The notes under the pieces were generated by a model. It saw only the letters and a program-made list of their open reading frames with translations. It did not search any database and was not told the origin of the DNA. From assembly GCF_031143425.1 (NCBI RefSeq), contig NC_090439.1, forward strand, positions 352,030,027 to 352,094,026: a DNA stretch of 64,000 bases. The letters run 5' to 3'. The position numbers were made by a program, and so were the translations under genes. The stretch comes from Pleurodeles waltl (lineage: Eukaryota > Chordata > Amphibia > Caudata > Salamandridae). Of the stretch, positions 34,714-47,257 are shown one piece after another. Within the stretch, counting starts at the first letter, position 1. Each line of letters opens with the position of its first letter.

Positions 34714-35320
34714 AAAAGACCTCATTATGAGTTTGGGCATCAGTCCGCCGGACCGCCACGTTGGCAGTCCTAAAAGGACTGCCATGTTGGCGGTGTTTCA
34801 GACCGCCACATTACAAGTTATACAGGCAGGACCACCAAACGCCAACCAAAAAAGACAGACCAGCAGCAGTGCGGAGGCCTAGAAATAGGTAGTCCAACCT
34901 CCAGCCCCGACAGCACAGGGACCAACCACTGGCTGTATGACAAGCTTAAAGTCGCAGTGGCGGGCTCCGATAGTGGTCAGCCAATCGCGGTCTGAACCAC
35001 AGCGGTCCGCAGTCACAAAAGTAATACACAACAGCACACTGGATGGATTTGAAAACTATACAGCTGACACACATTCCCACACTGGACACACCTGCAAAGG
35101 ACACTATAAAACACACCCCTTCACAGACCACAATCCTCTGCATCACCAACTCAACACACAGATGCCAGAGCTAATTATTCAACACAGCAGCATAGATATT
35201 AAGCACCAATTGTTTTCTCACCATCTCTTTTCACACCAAGCACACACTTTTGTAAGTCACACCATTTTGTACTGCCCCTCTTTAGTAAGTCACCGTCACA
35301 TTTTTTTTTTATATCCCACC

Positions 35321-35699
35321 ATGTCACGTTCTAAAAATCCATGTTTTTCTGAGAATGAGTTGAGATTTATGGTGGATGAAATCATAAGAGTAGAGCCACA
35401 ATTGTTTGGAGCACAAGTCCGGCATACTCCTCTCATTAGGAACATGGCAATGTGGAACAGGATAGTTGAAAGAGTCAATGCTGTAGACACAACCCTGCGT
35501 ACAAAGGAGGACATTAGGAAGAGGTGGAAGAACCTCAGAGGCAAGGTCCGCTCCCTGGTCTCCAGGCAAAAGCTGCAGGTCAAGAAGACTGACGGTGGCC
35601 CTCCTAGTGTTGCATTACATCTCTTTCCCTGGGAAGAGAAGGTCTTGGCCATCTTGTAACCTGAGAGATTGACAGGAATAGCTACGGGAATGAAGTCTG
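35321..35699 (+). pseudogene. Harbinger Myb/SANT-like protein 1, exon 1
   Basis: From ATG 35321 (MSRSKNPCF) a frame of 112 codons runs to a TAA at 35657. Residues 9-90 form a Myb/SANT-like trihelix (FSENELRFMVDEI, then MWNRIVERVNAV, then EDIRKRWKNLRGKVRSLV), the class of DNA-binding accessory protein that imports and guides PIF/Harbinger transposases. After the TAA the same frame continues to CTG|GTAAGT at 35699/35700, a good splice donor, so the stop is a mutation inside the exon rather than the natural end. The start is chosen because the domain begins right after it; the open frame upstream to 34937 has no similarity. Confidence 0.82.
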
Positions 35700-36278
35700 G
35701 TAAGTTACAGCACTAAAAAATGTTACCAAAATGCAATGGCATGCGTGCCTACAGCTCACATTTTGCCACTTTTACTGTCACTCCACTCACTAACCCAATA
35801 TTTACTTGTCCTAAGACCCCTAATTACCAACTCACAACTGAAATGTATTTACCTGGGGGAGAGAACATTTGTGTATAGTGTGTGTAATACAGTAAGTTAC
35901 ATGACGTCAACTCCCAGCAGGCACTGTTCTACAACTCCAAATACCAGACCAGTGATTCTGTCTCTACATACTCTTGTTTGTTAGCTCCCAATTGAGGTGT
36001 ACTCACCTGGGAAGATTACATTTGTGTAGTGAGTAGTACAGGGACTGACATGACTGCAACTCACAGCAGGCTCTGTATCTGTCACTCCAAACACCAGCAA
36101 AGTGGTCACTCGCCCACATACATCTGTTTGTCAAATCACAAATAAATTATACTTATCTGGGAAGATACCATTTGTATGGTGTGTGTAGTACAGGGAGTTA
36201 TGGCCAGGAGGCGCTGTTACTGCTAATCCACTCAGCCAGCCCAGTGTCTTTTTTTTCCAAAGACCCCAGTGTGATAAC

Positions 36279-39239
36279 TTAGGAGGCTGGCCTGGTTTGT
36301 AGTGGGTACCTTGGGTACATACACCTCAGACCAGGTCCAGTTATCCCTTATTAGTGAAATGTAGTAGTGTTCTAGCAGCTTAGGCTGACAGGGGCAGCTA
36401 TAGAGAGTAGCCTAGGCTGAACTAGGAGACATGCAAAGCTCCTGCAATATCACTTATAGTTACACAGTACTTATACACAAGTAAATTCAATACTCAGTGT
36501 TACCAAAAATAAAGGTATTTATTTGGGTGACACCGTACCAAAAATATCTTCGAGATAATACTCCTTCTGGAGGTAAGTATTATACACAATATATACACTA
36601 GACACCAAAATTAGACAAGTAAATAGTCAAAGAACAATGCAAACAATAGGAAAGGCTATAGAATGCAATGGGAGAAAATAGGTCTAGGGGGCAACACAAA
36701 CCATATACTAAGAAAGTGGAATGTGAATCACGAATTCCCCCTTAGACAAGTGTAGTGTGTGCAGAATCCTTGGGAGAGTACGAATACAGTAAAGGTAAGT
36801 AAATTACCCCACCCACCAGAGCCCAGAAAAGCAGGAGTAAATTACTGCAAGTTTTCTTAGGACACACTACACATTGTGATTGGGATTTTGCAGCAACCAA
36901 CCAAGTCTGCAAAGAACAACTGCTGGATTCCTGGACCTGAAGACCTGCAAAGTAAGGGGACCAAGTCCAGAAGTCGAAAGAAGTTCCAGGAAGGACAGGA
37001 GCCCCTGCCAACCCAGAAGAGGGTGCAAAAGAAGAGTCCCTGGTTAGTCAAAGACTACAGGAATGCACCCTAGGAAGATGCCAGCGGGTTCCTGCATAAT
37101 GCAAAGGATGTCCCACGATGTGAAGATTGTTGCAGACATGATTTCATGTTGGAAGTCACCAACAAGTCTTGGCTACGACAAAAGTGTATTTTGCATCAAA
37201 ATGGCGCTGGGTGGACCCAGGAGGGATCTGGGGGCCTCAAATCTGTGTGAGGAGGAAGAGGGGGCTCTCAGCACTTTAGAGAGCTCTCAGGATGCCAGCC
37301 AGCACCCCTGGAGGTCCCAAGACACGGGGACAAAGGAGGTGCAAAACGCACTTGATGCAGCACAACAAAGAAAGGTCCCACGCCGCCAGAGAACAACTCA
37401 GCGAGTTGACCATCACAGGATGGAGTGCTGGGGACCTGGACCAGGCTGTGCATGAAGGAATTTTGCAAATAGTGCACAGAGGCCTAAGGAGGTGAAGAAG
37501 ATGCAGTACATAGGGGTACCATCGCTCCCTGGGAAGGCAAGGTCTTAACTCCTCCAAATTGCGTCAGCAGGACCTCAGGACAGTCTATGTCGATGATGTC
37601 CACCCTCTGTGTCCTTAGGAGCACGCTCGTCACTGTGAGAGGAGTCCAAGGGTACCAGTCGTCATCTTGGAAGGTGCCTGCTGGAGCAGGGGAGTGACTC
37701 TGTCACTCCACGGGAGATTTCTTCAGTCCTTCTGGTGCAGGATGAATACAGGGAGTCCTCAGAGCATGCACACCATGGAAACTGTTGCAGTTGTTGACTT
37801 GGAGCTGAGGTTGCTGAAGAAAAGTATCTCTTGTGGATACTTTGTTGCAGTTACAGCCTTTCTTGGAGCAGGCTGTGGTTGATCCGAGGTCAGAGGAGGC
37901 TGAATTTGTTGCAGAGGATTCCTGAAGGAAACTTGCAAGCAGAATCTGAAGAGAACCCACAGGACAGACCCTAAATAGTTCTGAGAGGGGGATTGGCTAG
38001 CTTTTCAGGTATGGACCTATCAGGAGGGATCTCTGACGTCACCTGCTGGCACTGGCCACTCAGAGGCCTCCAGAGTGCCCCCACACCTTGCAAAGCAAGA
38101 TGGCTGAAGTCTGGGACACACTGGAGGAGCTCTGGGCACCACCCCTAGGGTGGTGATGGACAGGGGAGTGGTCACTCCCCTTTCCTTTGTCCAGTTTCAT
38201 GCCAGAGCAGGGGAGAAGGGTCCCTGAACTGGTGTAGACTGGCGTATGCAAGGAGGGCAACATCTGTTCCCTTCAAAGCATTTCCAGAGGCTTGAGGAGG
38301 CTACCCCCCCCCCAGCCTGTAACACCTATTTCTAAAGGGAGAGGGTGCAACACCCTGCTCTCATAGTAAATACTTTGTTCTGCCTTTCTGGGACTGGGCT
38401 GCCTAGACCCCAGGAGGGCAGAACCCTGTCTGTGATGTGGCAGCAGCTGTAGCTGCAGTGCAAGCCTCAGAGACCTGGTTTGGCAGTACTGGGGGTCCAT
38501 GGTGGAGCCCCCAGGATGCATGGAATTGGCTCCCCAATACCAGATTTAGAATGGGTTCTTAGAAATGTTACATGGCCATATTCGGAGTTACCATTGTGAA
38601 GCTACATATAGGTATTGACCTATATGTAGTGCACACGTGTAATGGTGTCCCCGCACTCACAAAGTCCGGGGAAATGGCCCGAACTATGTGGGGGCACATT
38701 TGCTAGTGCAAGGGTGCCCTCACACTTAGTAACTTTGCTCCTAACCTTCATTAAGTGAAGGTTAGACATATAGGTGACTTATAAGTTACTTAAGTGCAGT
38801 GAAAATGGCTGTGAAATAAGGTGTGCGTTATTTCACGCAGGCTGCAATGGCACGCCTGTGAAAGGGTTTGTCTGAGCTCCCTATGGGTGGCAATAGAAAT
38901 GCTGCAGTCCATGTGGATCTCCTGGAACCCCAATGCCCTGGGTACCTAGCTACCATATACTAGGGACTTATAAGGGATGTCCAGTGTGCCAATTGAAATT
39001 GGTAAATGAAGTCACTGGCCTACAGTGACAACTTTAAAAGCAGAGAGAGCATAAACACTGAGGTTCTGGTTAGCAGAGCCTCAGTGACACAGTTAAGCAC
39101 TATACAGACACACACATTAGGCCATAAACTATGAGCACTGGGGTCCTGACCAGCAGGATCCCAGTGAGACAGGCAAAAACATACTGACATACAGGTAAAA
39201 ATGGGGGTAACCTGCTGAGGAAGATGGTACTTTCCTACA
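36279..39239 (-). mobile_element. solo LTR of the long-LTR family
   Basis: 2,961 bp between ATAAC duplications at 36274-36278 and 39240-39244. The left end has lost bases from TGTAGG (reads TTAGGAGG); the right end TTTCCTACA is intact. Minus orientation by comparison with 2115-5199, with AATAAA on the minus strand at 36518-36523. The conserved hairpin is broken here (about 38518-38566). It landed in the 152-bp array. Confidence 0.9.
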
Positions 39240-39949
39240 ATAACTCACACATGAAGTGTGCTCACCAGTGAGGATAACATTTATATAGTGTACATACTAG
39301 AGAGAGTGGCATGACTGCAACTCCCAGAAGGCTCTGTTACGGTCACTCCCAACACCAGCACAGTGGTCACCTGCTCATTAACCCCTGTTTGTCAACTCAC
39401 AAATGAAGTATACTCACCTGGGCAGATACCATTTGCAGAGTGTGTGCATTATTGGGAGTTACATGACTGCTAAGGCCAGGAGGCACACTTACTGTTAGTC
39501 CACTCAGCCAGCCCAGTGTCCAATTCTTCAAAGATCCCTTTGTGGTTGCTCACACATGAAGTGTACTCACCTGGGAGGATAACAGTTGCATAATGTGTGT
39601 ACTAAAGAGAGTGACATGACTGTAACTCCCAGGAGGCTCTGTTACTATCACTTCAAATACCAGTCCACTGTTCTCTTCTCCAAATACCCTTGTTTGGTAA
39701 CCCACAAATGAAGTGTGCTAACCTGGGGGGGGATAACATTTATCAAGTGTGTGTAGTAGAGGGAGTGGCATGACTGCTAAAGCCAGGAGGCACTTTTTCA
39801 GTAACTCCAAGTGCCAGCACAGTGTTCCCTTGTCCCAGGACCCCTGTTTGCAAACTCACAAATTAAGTTTACTCACCTGAGGGGATAACATTTGTCAGGT
39901 ATTGAGGAGCAGTGAGAGAGACATGACTGCAACTACCAAGAGGCACTGT

Positions 39950-40569
39950 GGCGGTCATTCTGAAGCGGCGGTCGGCAGTCGCCGCCCGCCTAGCGGTTCC
40001 CGCCGAAAGACCGCGGCGGCCATTCCGGCTTTCCCGCTGGGCCGGCGGGCGACCGCCAGAAGACCGCCGGCCGGCCCAGCGGGACAGCCCCTTCAACAAT
40101 GAAGCCGGCTCGGAATGGAGCCGGCGGAGTTGAAGGGGTGCGACGGGTGCAGTGGCACTCGTCGCGATTTTCACTGTCTGCACAGCAGACAGTGAAAATC
40201 TTTGTGGGGCCCTGTTAGGGGGCCCCTGCACTGCCCATGCCAGTGGCATGGGCAGTGCAGGGGCCCCCAGGGGCCCCACGGCAGCCGTTCCCGCCATCCT
40301 GGTTCCGGCGGTGGACACCGCCAGAAACAGGCTGGCGGGAAGGCGCTCGGAATCCCCATGGCGGTGCTGCAAGCAGTGCCGCCATGGTGGATTCCCTGGG
40401 CCAGCGGGAAACCGGCGGGAAACCGGCGGGAAACCGCCGGCTCCCCTTTTCTGACCGCGGCTTTACCGCCGCAGTCAGAATCGCCCAGGAAGCACCGCCA
40501 GCCTGTTGGCGGTGCTTCCGCCGCCCTCCGCCATGGCGGTCATGGACCGCCAAGGTCAGAATGACTGCC
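39950..40569. mobile_element. hairpin-chain Harbinger MITE
   Basis: 620 bp flanked by TGT at 39947-39949 and 40570-40572. Same design as 10632-11263, including the GGGCCCCTGCACTGCCCATG / CATGGGCAGTGCAGGGGCCC hairpin near 40217-40268. Ends (GCGGTCATTCTGA; GTCAGAATGACTGCC) are diverged. Inserted in the 152-bp array. Confidence 0.85.
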
Positions 40570-41378
40570 TGTGTCTCCAAATACAACCACCAGACCAGTG
40601 TCCAATGGTCCAAATACTCTTGTTTGGTAACTCTCAATTGACATGTACTCACCTGGGAGGATAACATTCATATAGTGTGTGTAGTAGAGGGACTGATCTG
40701 ACTGCAACTCCCAGAAGGCACTGTTTCACCAACTTCAAGCAACAGTCCAGTGTTCCGTTCTCCAACTACCCTCCTTTTAGAACTCACAAATCAAGTGTAG
40801 TTACCTGTGGAGTTGACAGTTATCAACTGTATGGAGTAGAGGGAGTGACATGACTGCTAAGGCGAGAAGGCTCTGTCTCCCCCACTCCAAACACAAGCCC
40901 AGTGTTCTTATGCCAAAATACCCCTGTGTCTTAACTCTTAAATAAAGTTTACTCATCTGGGAGGATAACGTGTATGGTGGGGGGAAGATGAGGGAGTGAC
41001 CAGAATTCAAAACCCAATGGGCCCTGTGTCACTAAGTCTAAACACAAAAATAATGTTCACTTGCCCAATTCCATCTATTTATGAAATCTCAAATAAAGTT
41101 CATTCACCTGGGAGGATACAAGCTATCATGTGTGTGTAGTATGGAGAGTGACATGACTGCAACTCCCAGGAAGCACTGTTTTAGTAACTTCAAGCACCAC
41201 ACCAGTGCTCACTTGTAAAAATACCCTTGCCTGCTAACTCTCAATTGAAGTTTACTCACCTGGGAGGGATCAAGATACAGATCATGCTCTACTCCGAGAT
41301 GTGTCTAGCCACCTAGCTCCTTTTTGATCTGCTAACCCAACATTAAACTATTGAGGACTGGAAGGGCAAATTACCTAT

Positions 41379-42404
41379 GGGGGGCATTATGACCCTGCCG
41401 GAAGGCGGAGAAGCGGCGGTAAGACCGCCAACAGGCTGGCGGTCTTTTTTTTTGTATTATGACCATGGCGGTTACCGCCATGGTCATCTGCCGCTTCTCC
41501 GTTCCGCCCACCGGGCTGGAGACCTGGGTCTCCAGCCCGGCGGCAGTCACTATACCGCCAGTGGTATTTTGAACCGGCTTACCGCTGTGGATTTGCTGCG
41601 GTTGGAACCGCCATGAAATCCATGGCGGTAAGCACTATCAGTGCCAGGGAATTCCTTCCCTGGCACTGATAGGGGTCTTCACCACCCTCCACACCCACCC
41701 CGACTCCCTCCCCTACCCCCCCCACCATCCCTGCCACCCCCCAAAGGTGGCAGGACCCCCCTCCCCACCCCGACCCCCAACATAATATCATTCACACACA
41801 CACGACACGCACGCAGGCACCACCAAAACACAGACACGCTCACACACCGACATACATGCCTACATCCACACACACAGTCAGACATGCACACCCACATTCA
41901 AACATACACGCACACATCCATACAGACATACCTACAGACATACACGCACTCACTCCCAAGCACACAACACCCCTGCAAGCATACATGCACTCACACACCC
42001 CCTCTACATACACACACGCACACCCCCATGCACGCACACAACACACAACACCCCCCACCCCCCTCACGGATGATCGACTTACCTGGTCCGACGTTCCTCC
42101 GGGAGGGGACGGGAGCCATGGGTGCAGCTCCGCCGACACCACACCGTCAACAGAACACCGCCATGGTGAATCACAGGACGTGATTCGCTGGGCGGTGTTC
42201 TGTTGGCGTGGCGGTGGAGGTGGAGCAACCTCCACTTCCCCGCCTCCCGCCAGTATGGCTGTTGGCGGCTCTCCGTCCGAAAAAGGACGGAGAGCTGCCA
42301 ACGGTCATAACAGGCCGAGCGGCAAACCGCCACCACTGGCGGTCTTCCGCAAGGTGTCCCTCGGCGGTCTTGGAAAAAGACCCTCAAGGTCAAAATGACC
42401 CCCC
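41379..42404. mobile_element. Harbinger MITE with internal CA-rich run
   Basis: Ends GGGGGGCATTATGACC and GTCAAAATGACCCCCC; the target duplication is unclear. Palindromes on both flanks (e.g. about 41640-41671, GTGCCAGGGAATTC arms) enclose a CACACA-rich run at 41785-42060. Related in reverse orientation to 27985-28984. Confidence 0.75.
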
Positions 42405-42852
42405 TAGTGTGCAAAGCAATGATCCCAAAGGCATCAAGATGCATCACCAGAATGGTATCAGCAGCAGACCCACTCACAATGCACTGACCACATGATGACT
42501 CCAATCACATATACAGCAAAGTCCGGGTCTGCCTGCATAACAGTAAACTGGGCCTCAAAATGGCCAAAGACAAATCTTGCTTAGCCACTGTTTTGACAGC
42601 ACTGGTGGCAAGATGCCATTCTCTGGCCATCCTCCCAAGGGCTAATGATTTACACATTTCAGCAGCTGCTTGACTTAAATAGAATTAGCATGCTTCACAA
42701 ATGTTAGGTCAATGCAACCAATAGCATGGGTACCTGTCAAAGTAGGATAACCTGCAAATCAACTATGTACACGTTCTTTGCAAAATGTCACTGTAAACCT
42801 TTGGAGGTAGATATCACAATACATTCAGTAACATTGTACCTTTCACATCAAG

Positions 42853-42986
42853 AGGTCGAGCTGACACTGGCCACACAGCGCCCACAAAAGAGACTGCCAC
42901 TACCCATGTGGTTGAAGCCCTCAGTGATGATGATACTTCTGGACATCTGGACATGGAGGACGGTTCTGGCCCATCTGGACAAGCTG
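42853..42986 (+). pseudogene. Harbinger Myb1, candidate exon 2
   Basis: A frame without ATG reads GRADTGHTAPTKE followed by a Ser/Asp-rich stretch (ALSDDDTSGHLDMEDGSG), the acidic linker composition expected behind a Harbinger Myb domain. TTTCACATCAAG precedes it as a weak acceptor, and CTG|GTCAGT is a weak donor. The preceding 42405-42852 has nothing else. Confidence 0.45.
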
Positions 42987-42999
42987 GTCAGTTAGACCA

Positions 43000-43345
43000 A
43001 AACTCTAAGTTTAGACCTAAAGTCTAACTTTACTCATAGTATCGTTAGACTTTTGGTTTAAGTTTACATCAAAAGTGTAAACTTAGACTAAAAGTCTAAC
43101 TTTACTAGTAGTTAAGTTAGAATTGTGTTCTGTATATAGATTTTTGGTATAAACTCAGACCTAAAGTTTAACTTTACTAGTAGTCAAGTTAGACTTTTGG
43201 TCCAAGTTTAGACCAAAAGTCTAAAGTTACACCAAAAGTCTAACTTTACTCATAGTAAAGTTAGACTTTTGGTCGAAGTTTAGACTTATGCAATAACTTA
43301 GACTTATACAGTAAAACTTAGACTTTTGGTCTAAGTTTACCTTTG
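43000..43345. repeat. palindromic AAGTCTAAC / GTTAGACTT repeat block
   Basis: Repeated AAAAGTCTAACTTTACT and its complement in alternation. The best is a perfect hairpin at 43231-43273 with 18-bp arms (ACCAAAAGTCTAACTTTA) and a 7-bp loop. Confidence 0.9.
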
Positions 43346-43960
43346 TGAATTGGGCCCAGGGAGTCTCACAGTGGCCAGTACATCACCTTCCAGCCCAGGG
43401 TTGCCTCCACATCACGGACAGCCCTTTGGGCCCCATCTCTGTCCCTCGGACAGTGGCAACCATCTTGTGGGATCCTGAGTCGCAGCACAACACCTTTCAC
43501 AATGATGCTCCAGGAGCCAGTGGGAATGGGCACCCTGTGGCAAGGGCACGTGGCTGCAGGAGTAAGGTGCATGGGAGGGATACTGTGGCCCAGTGGGATG
43601 AGGCCACTCGGGGTGCTCCTGCCAGGACAACATCAGCCACCTTCTTTGGGGTCTATCAGAAGTCCGAAGGCATAATGGGCCAGGTACTTGCATAACTCAG
43701 AGAAATCAAGCAGCTGCAGAGGGACTTTCAGCATGAAGAGTGTGAACAGTGGGAGGTTCACAGTACCAACATGTCCTCCCTAACGGGGGTGCTGTGGGAC
43801 ATTAACACCACCCTGATCAGGGATCGACAATACCACACTACCCCTTCCTTTGGCACATCTACACCAGGCCCTTCACTCGTGCCAGCCACTGGAAGGGAGA
43901 GCCTGTGAGGGGAAGAACCCACCCCAGACACCCCTGCCTCTGCAGCAGCAGATCTCCTCC
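43346..43960 (+). pseudogene. Harbinger Myb1, candidate last exon
   Basis: 43345-43695 reads 116 codons, rich in His, Thr, Gly and Pro, to a stop. The same frame continues with LREIKQLQRDFQ and a SLTGVLWDINTTL segment to about 43908. A low-complexity linker followed by a short amphipathic helix is the usual C-terminus of these accessory proteins. Assigned by composition and place only. Confidence 0.4.
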
Positions 43961-45405
43961 CCCCACCACGCAAGCAAGGACATCCAGCGAAGAATCCATG
44001 AGGTGTGGATAGCAAGACACCTACCACTACCAACAAATGACCTCATCCAAAATGACCTCCTTTTTATGCCACACATTCACTCTGTTGACTGTTCTCCAAC
44101 CACATTACATTTCCAGTCGGAGGAGTACATTGGACTTTGGACATCCAATTGTGTGGCATCTACTCCAGTGATTTCATCCACCAAGACTGACCCATTCACT
44201 TTTCTTTTCCAACATATCCCAATTTTATTTCATGTGCAAATTTTCAATAAAGGCAACTATCGCAAAACCATTGTCTGCTTGCTTATGTTCCCCATTTTGC
44301 TATGTAGAGATGTAAGACCATGTGAAGCAAATGAGGAAGGCACAAGATACTAATGCAAGGAGGGATATGTTACAGGTACATTGCCCAACAACCAACTCAG
44401 GCAAACACATTTCTACGATGTCTGGGCACACCAAACATTTTATTACACTGTATAGCACATAGGCTGTTGAAATTTCGGGACTATCATAGCCAAAAATAAC
44501 TGACTCATATTGTGACAAGGGACTCATACCAAGGTACAGCCCGCAGACCACAGAAGGAAAGGCCTTGTCAGACTTTGTCCTGTAGAATAGGCAAACAGAA
44601 AAGTGGATGGTGTCACCAGCTTGAGCTTTATCACATATCCCACCAAAGAAATCTAATATCACATAAACCAAAGTACAGACAGAGGGTAGTACAACAGTCC
44701 CTGATCACAGGCCCATCATTTTACAATGACCATGCATTTGGTGGCATGACACAAACATATGTCAGTGTTGTGGCACAGGCACTGTGGCTTGCAATGATGA
44801 AACACAGCTACAGCTACATACAGGTCATAGAAGAATAGTGTTTAACTTGTGTGAAGGGTGAATGCCTTGCTTGCAATTGATGATAACAGCATGCCCACAT
44901 GATGCAATCGGCCTGACACAGCACACTAAAGAAGTCCAATGTGCACTTCTGACCATCCATCCAAACACTGTTCAAGACACCTTGGCACAGATCTCATACA
45001 TCCAGAATCTATGACCTACATTAGCTGGAACAGTCCATGTCCACTCTGTATGTCAGACCTGCATCAGTTACCTGTCAGTGTCAAAACTCTGAAATGTCCA
45101 CATGAGGATGTCATGGTGAAGGTACCCATACAAAGACAAAACAATAAGTATAGGCTTGAAAACATACTTATTACACAAATCACATAGCAAGCATCTGGAA
45201 ATGAAATGACATTGCAATGAGACTAACACAAACAAAGTAGTTACATCAAGGTGGGAAAATGTCAAAGGCTAACTCTTCAAGCACCCTTTGGCTGAATATT
45301 GCAGAGTATCAGCTCCCTAGTTTTTGACAAACACAACTCCACACATTCTCACAACTACAGTTCTTCGTACAGTCACCGCTGTTAAATCACATGACATACT
45401 TACAG
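43961..45405. other. Harbinger spacer between Myb1 and transposase, no gene seen
   Basis: Short frames on both strands without recognisable content. The two flanking genes converge here, so termination signals are expected, but only weak AATAAA sites (44246) are visible. Confidence 0.45.
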
Positions 45406-46520
45406 TCATGAAAAGTAGCTGTTTATGAGTTCTTCCCGCAAGTCAGCTCCTTCCTCTTCACCACTGTCATCTTCACTTGACATTTCATGAGTCTCAGTCA
45501 GTGGAGATACAGGCTGCTCCTCCTCTGGGATGTATGGGATATTCCTCCTCAGGCCGAGGTTGTGGAGCATGCTTCATGCCATAATGATCTGACACACTTT
45601 CCCTGGTGATTACTGGAGGGTTCCACAAGTTCAGTTAAGACAGCGGAATCTGGCCTTTGGGAATCCAAAAGCCCAATCCACTACCCGCTGTGTTCTTCTA
45701 TGGGCCTCATTGAAGCGGACTTCCCTTGGTGTAGTTTGATTCCTTAGTGGTGACAACAACCAAGGATGGTTCGGATATGCGGAGTCTCCTGTGAAGGAAT
45801 GGGACATATGTGCAACAGTGAGACACTCACTTCATGATTGTAGCACCAGGCATTGCACACACACACACAACCAGGACAGATGTGACTTACCATCCAACCA
45901 GGCCCTTTCTGGGTACAGTTGTGGCATCAGCTGGGGCACGGGGCTGTTCTGCATTATGGAGGAATCAATTGGCTGAACCCGGATAATGGGCACACACATG
46001 TGAAATGTAGAGCTTCGCCAAACAGACAACTTGCACGTTGATGGAATGGGAGTTCTTTCTTTTGCAGTATACTTGTTCATTAGCCTGCGGTGGGACCAAG
46101 CCAACATGTGTGCCTTCTATGGCCCTTACCATATGTGGGAGGAGTGCAAAACCATAAAAGTCAGCTTTCTCACAGGCTAATTCCTGATGATGGGGAAACT
46201 GGATGTAGCTGTCCAGGTGCTTCAACATTGCTGACAGAACATCCTTCAACACCAGACTGAATATAGGCTGGGACATGCCAACTGATAGGGCCACTGCTAT
46301 GTTGGACAGACCCTGTGACTAGGAAGTGTAATACTGACATGATGTGTACAATGGGTGGTATGCTGGTTGGATAACTAAGAGCTGGCATTAGATCAGGCTC
46401 CAATAGACGACATAAGTCCACTATTGTTTACCTTTTCAGATGGTAATGAAGGATAATGTGGCATTCTTCTATGGTCTGAAAGTCTAGCAGTGGACGGTAG
46501 ACAGGAGGTTGTCACATCGT
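45406..46520 (-). pseudogene. PIF/Harbinger DDE transposase
   Basis: Read on the minus strand. The 5' part (46520-46300) has the N-terminal helix region (LLEPDLMPALSYPTSIPP), then after a frameshift 46294-45965 carries AIEGTHV and the NSHSINVQVVC strand. After another shift the exon ends AWLDG at 45891 with a GTAAGT donor; a 102-bp intron ends in TTCCTTCACAG at 45789. Exon 2 (45788-45406) continues with GDSAYPN, FNEAHRRTQRVVDWAFG, KVCQII..MLHN and an acidic tail to TGA 45406-45408. HARBI1-type catalytic positions are D-D-E; here the first is Glu (AIEGTHV) and the last is Asp (VVDWAFG). Two in-frame stops lie in exon 2. Inactive. Confidence 0.85.
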
Positions 46521-47257
46521 CCTTCCCCCTGGATACCTATGTCAACAAGGCATGATTTCTAACATTAGTCATTGTGTCCACAACAACATACATTATGCAT
46601 GTCAAATATATCATGCAACAAGGCATTTCTTAATAGATTGACATGGCAACCAGGACACATCAAAGCTGCATATAGCACAAGGGTCACGTGTGATCCCCAT
46701 GGTTTTCCACAGAAGTGTCCAAATCATGTATCTGGATCAAACTCAAAGATGTGCTACACAATTGCCAGTCTAAATGTGACTGAATATCCCTACTGCCAAA
46801 ATGACCATCAGCGGGGTTGGACTGTGACCCACTGTTAAATGCCACCTGTGCCCTGCAACATGCTACATTGGTGTTTGAGTAGGTAGTAGGACCTACATGA
46901 CAAGACAGAATAAGAAAATTTGTGAGCTCAAAAAAACATTTTTGGAGGCGTGACACACTTTCTAAAGCCCAATACAGAATTTCAGGCCACCAAAATGGCA
47001 ACTCCCTGACCTACTCCTCTGGACCTAAGGAACCGCCTGAAGTCGTCATGGCGGTTGCAACCGCAGCGGATACAGCCATAGGCTAAGGTTGTTGCAGTGG
47101 GAGTCGCTGGTCAATGGCTGTGTCTACCCGCTGTGACGACCACGTACAAGGCAGAAATGATGGCCATGTTTTGCAGATTTATTCACTGGACTATTGACAC
47201 TGCTGCCAGCAAGACCTCCACTACCTGTGCTGTTGTGTACCACCTCTGGCAGCAATT
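46521..47257. other. Harbinger spacer between transposase and Myb2
   Basis: The two genes diverge from here, so promoters for both are expected in this 0.7 kb. I see no TATA box or other firm signal. A GCGGTTGCAACCGC palindrome lies at about 47051-47064. Confidence 0.4.

Larger units (their letters stand above)
35700..41300. repeat. 152-bp tandem repeat array in the Myb1 intron (13 copies seen)
   Basis: Anchor TACTCACCTGGGAGGATAAC-like boxes at about 35851, 36005, 36155, 39264, 39416, 39569, 39721, 39876, 40651, 40803, 40955, 41106 and 41258. After removing the nested solo LTR and MITE, spacing is 143-155 bp, mostly 152. Units share AACTCACAAATGAAGT, then the anchor, GTGTGTAGTAGAGGGAGTGA, and ACTGCAACTCCCAGGAGG. 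The complement of the anchor reads CCCAGGTGAGTA, like a splice donor on the minus strand. No protein frame is kept between units. Confidence 0.88.

Noticed and set aside
41641..42398. Overlapping Thr/His/Pro frames of 180 residues
   Set aside because: CA-rich microsatellite inside a MITE.
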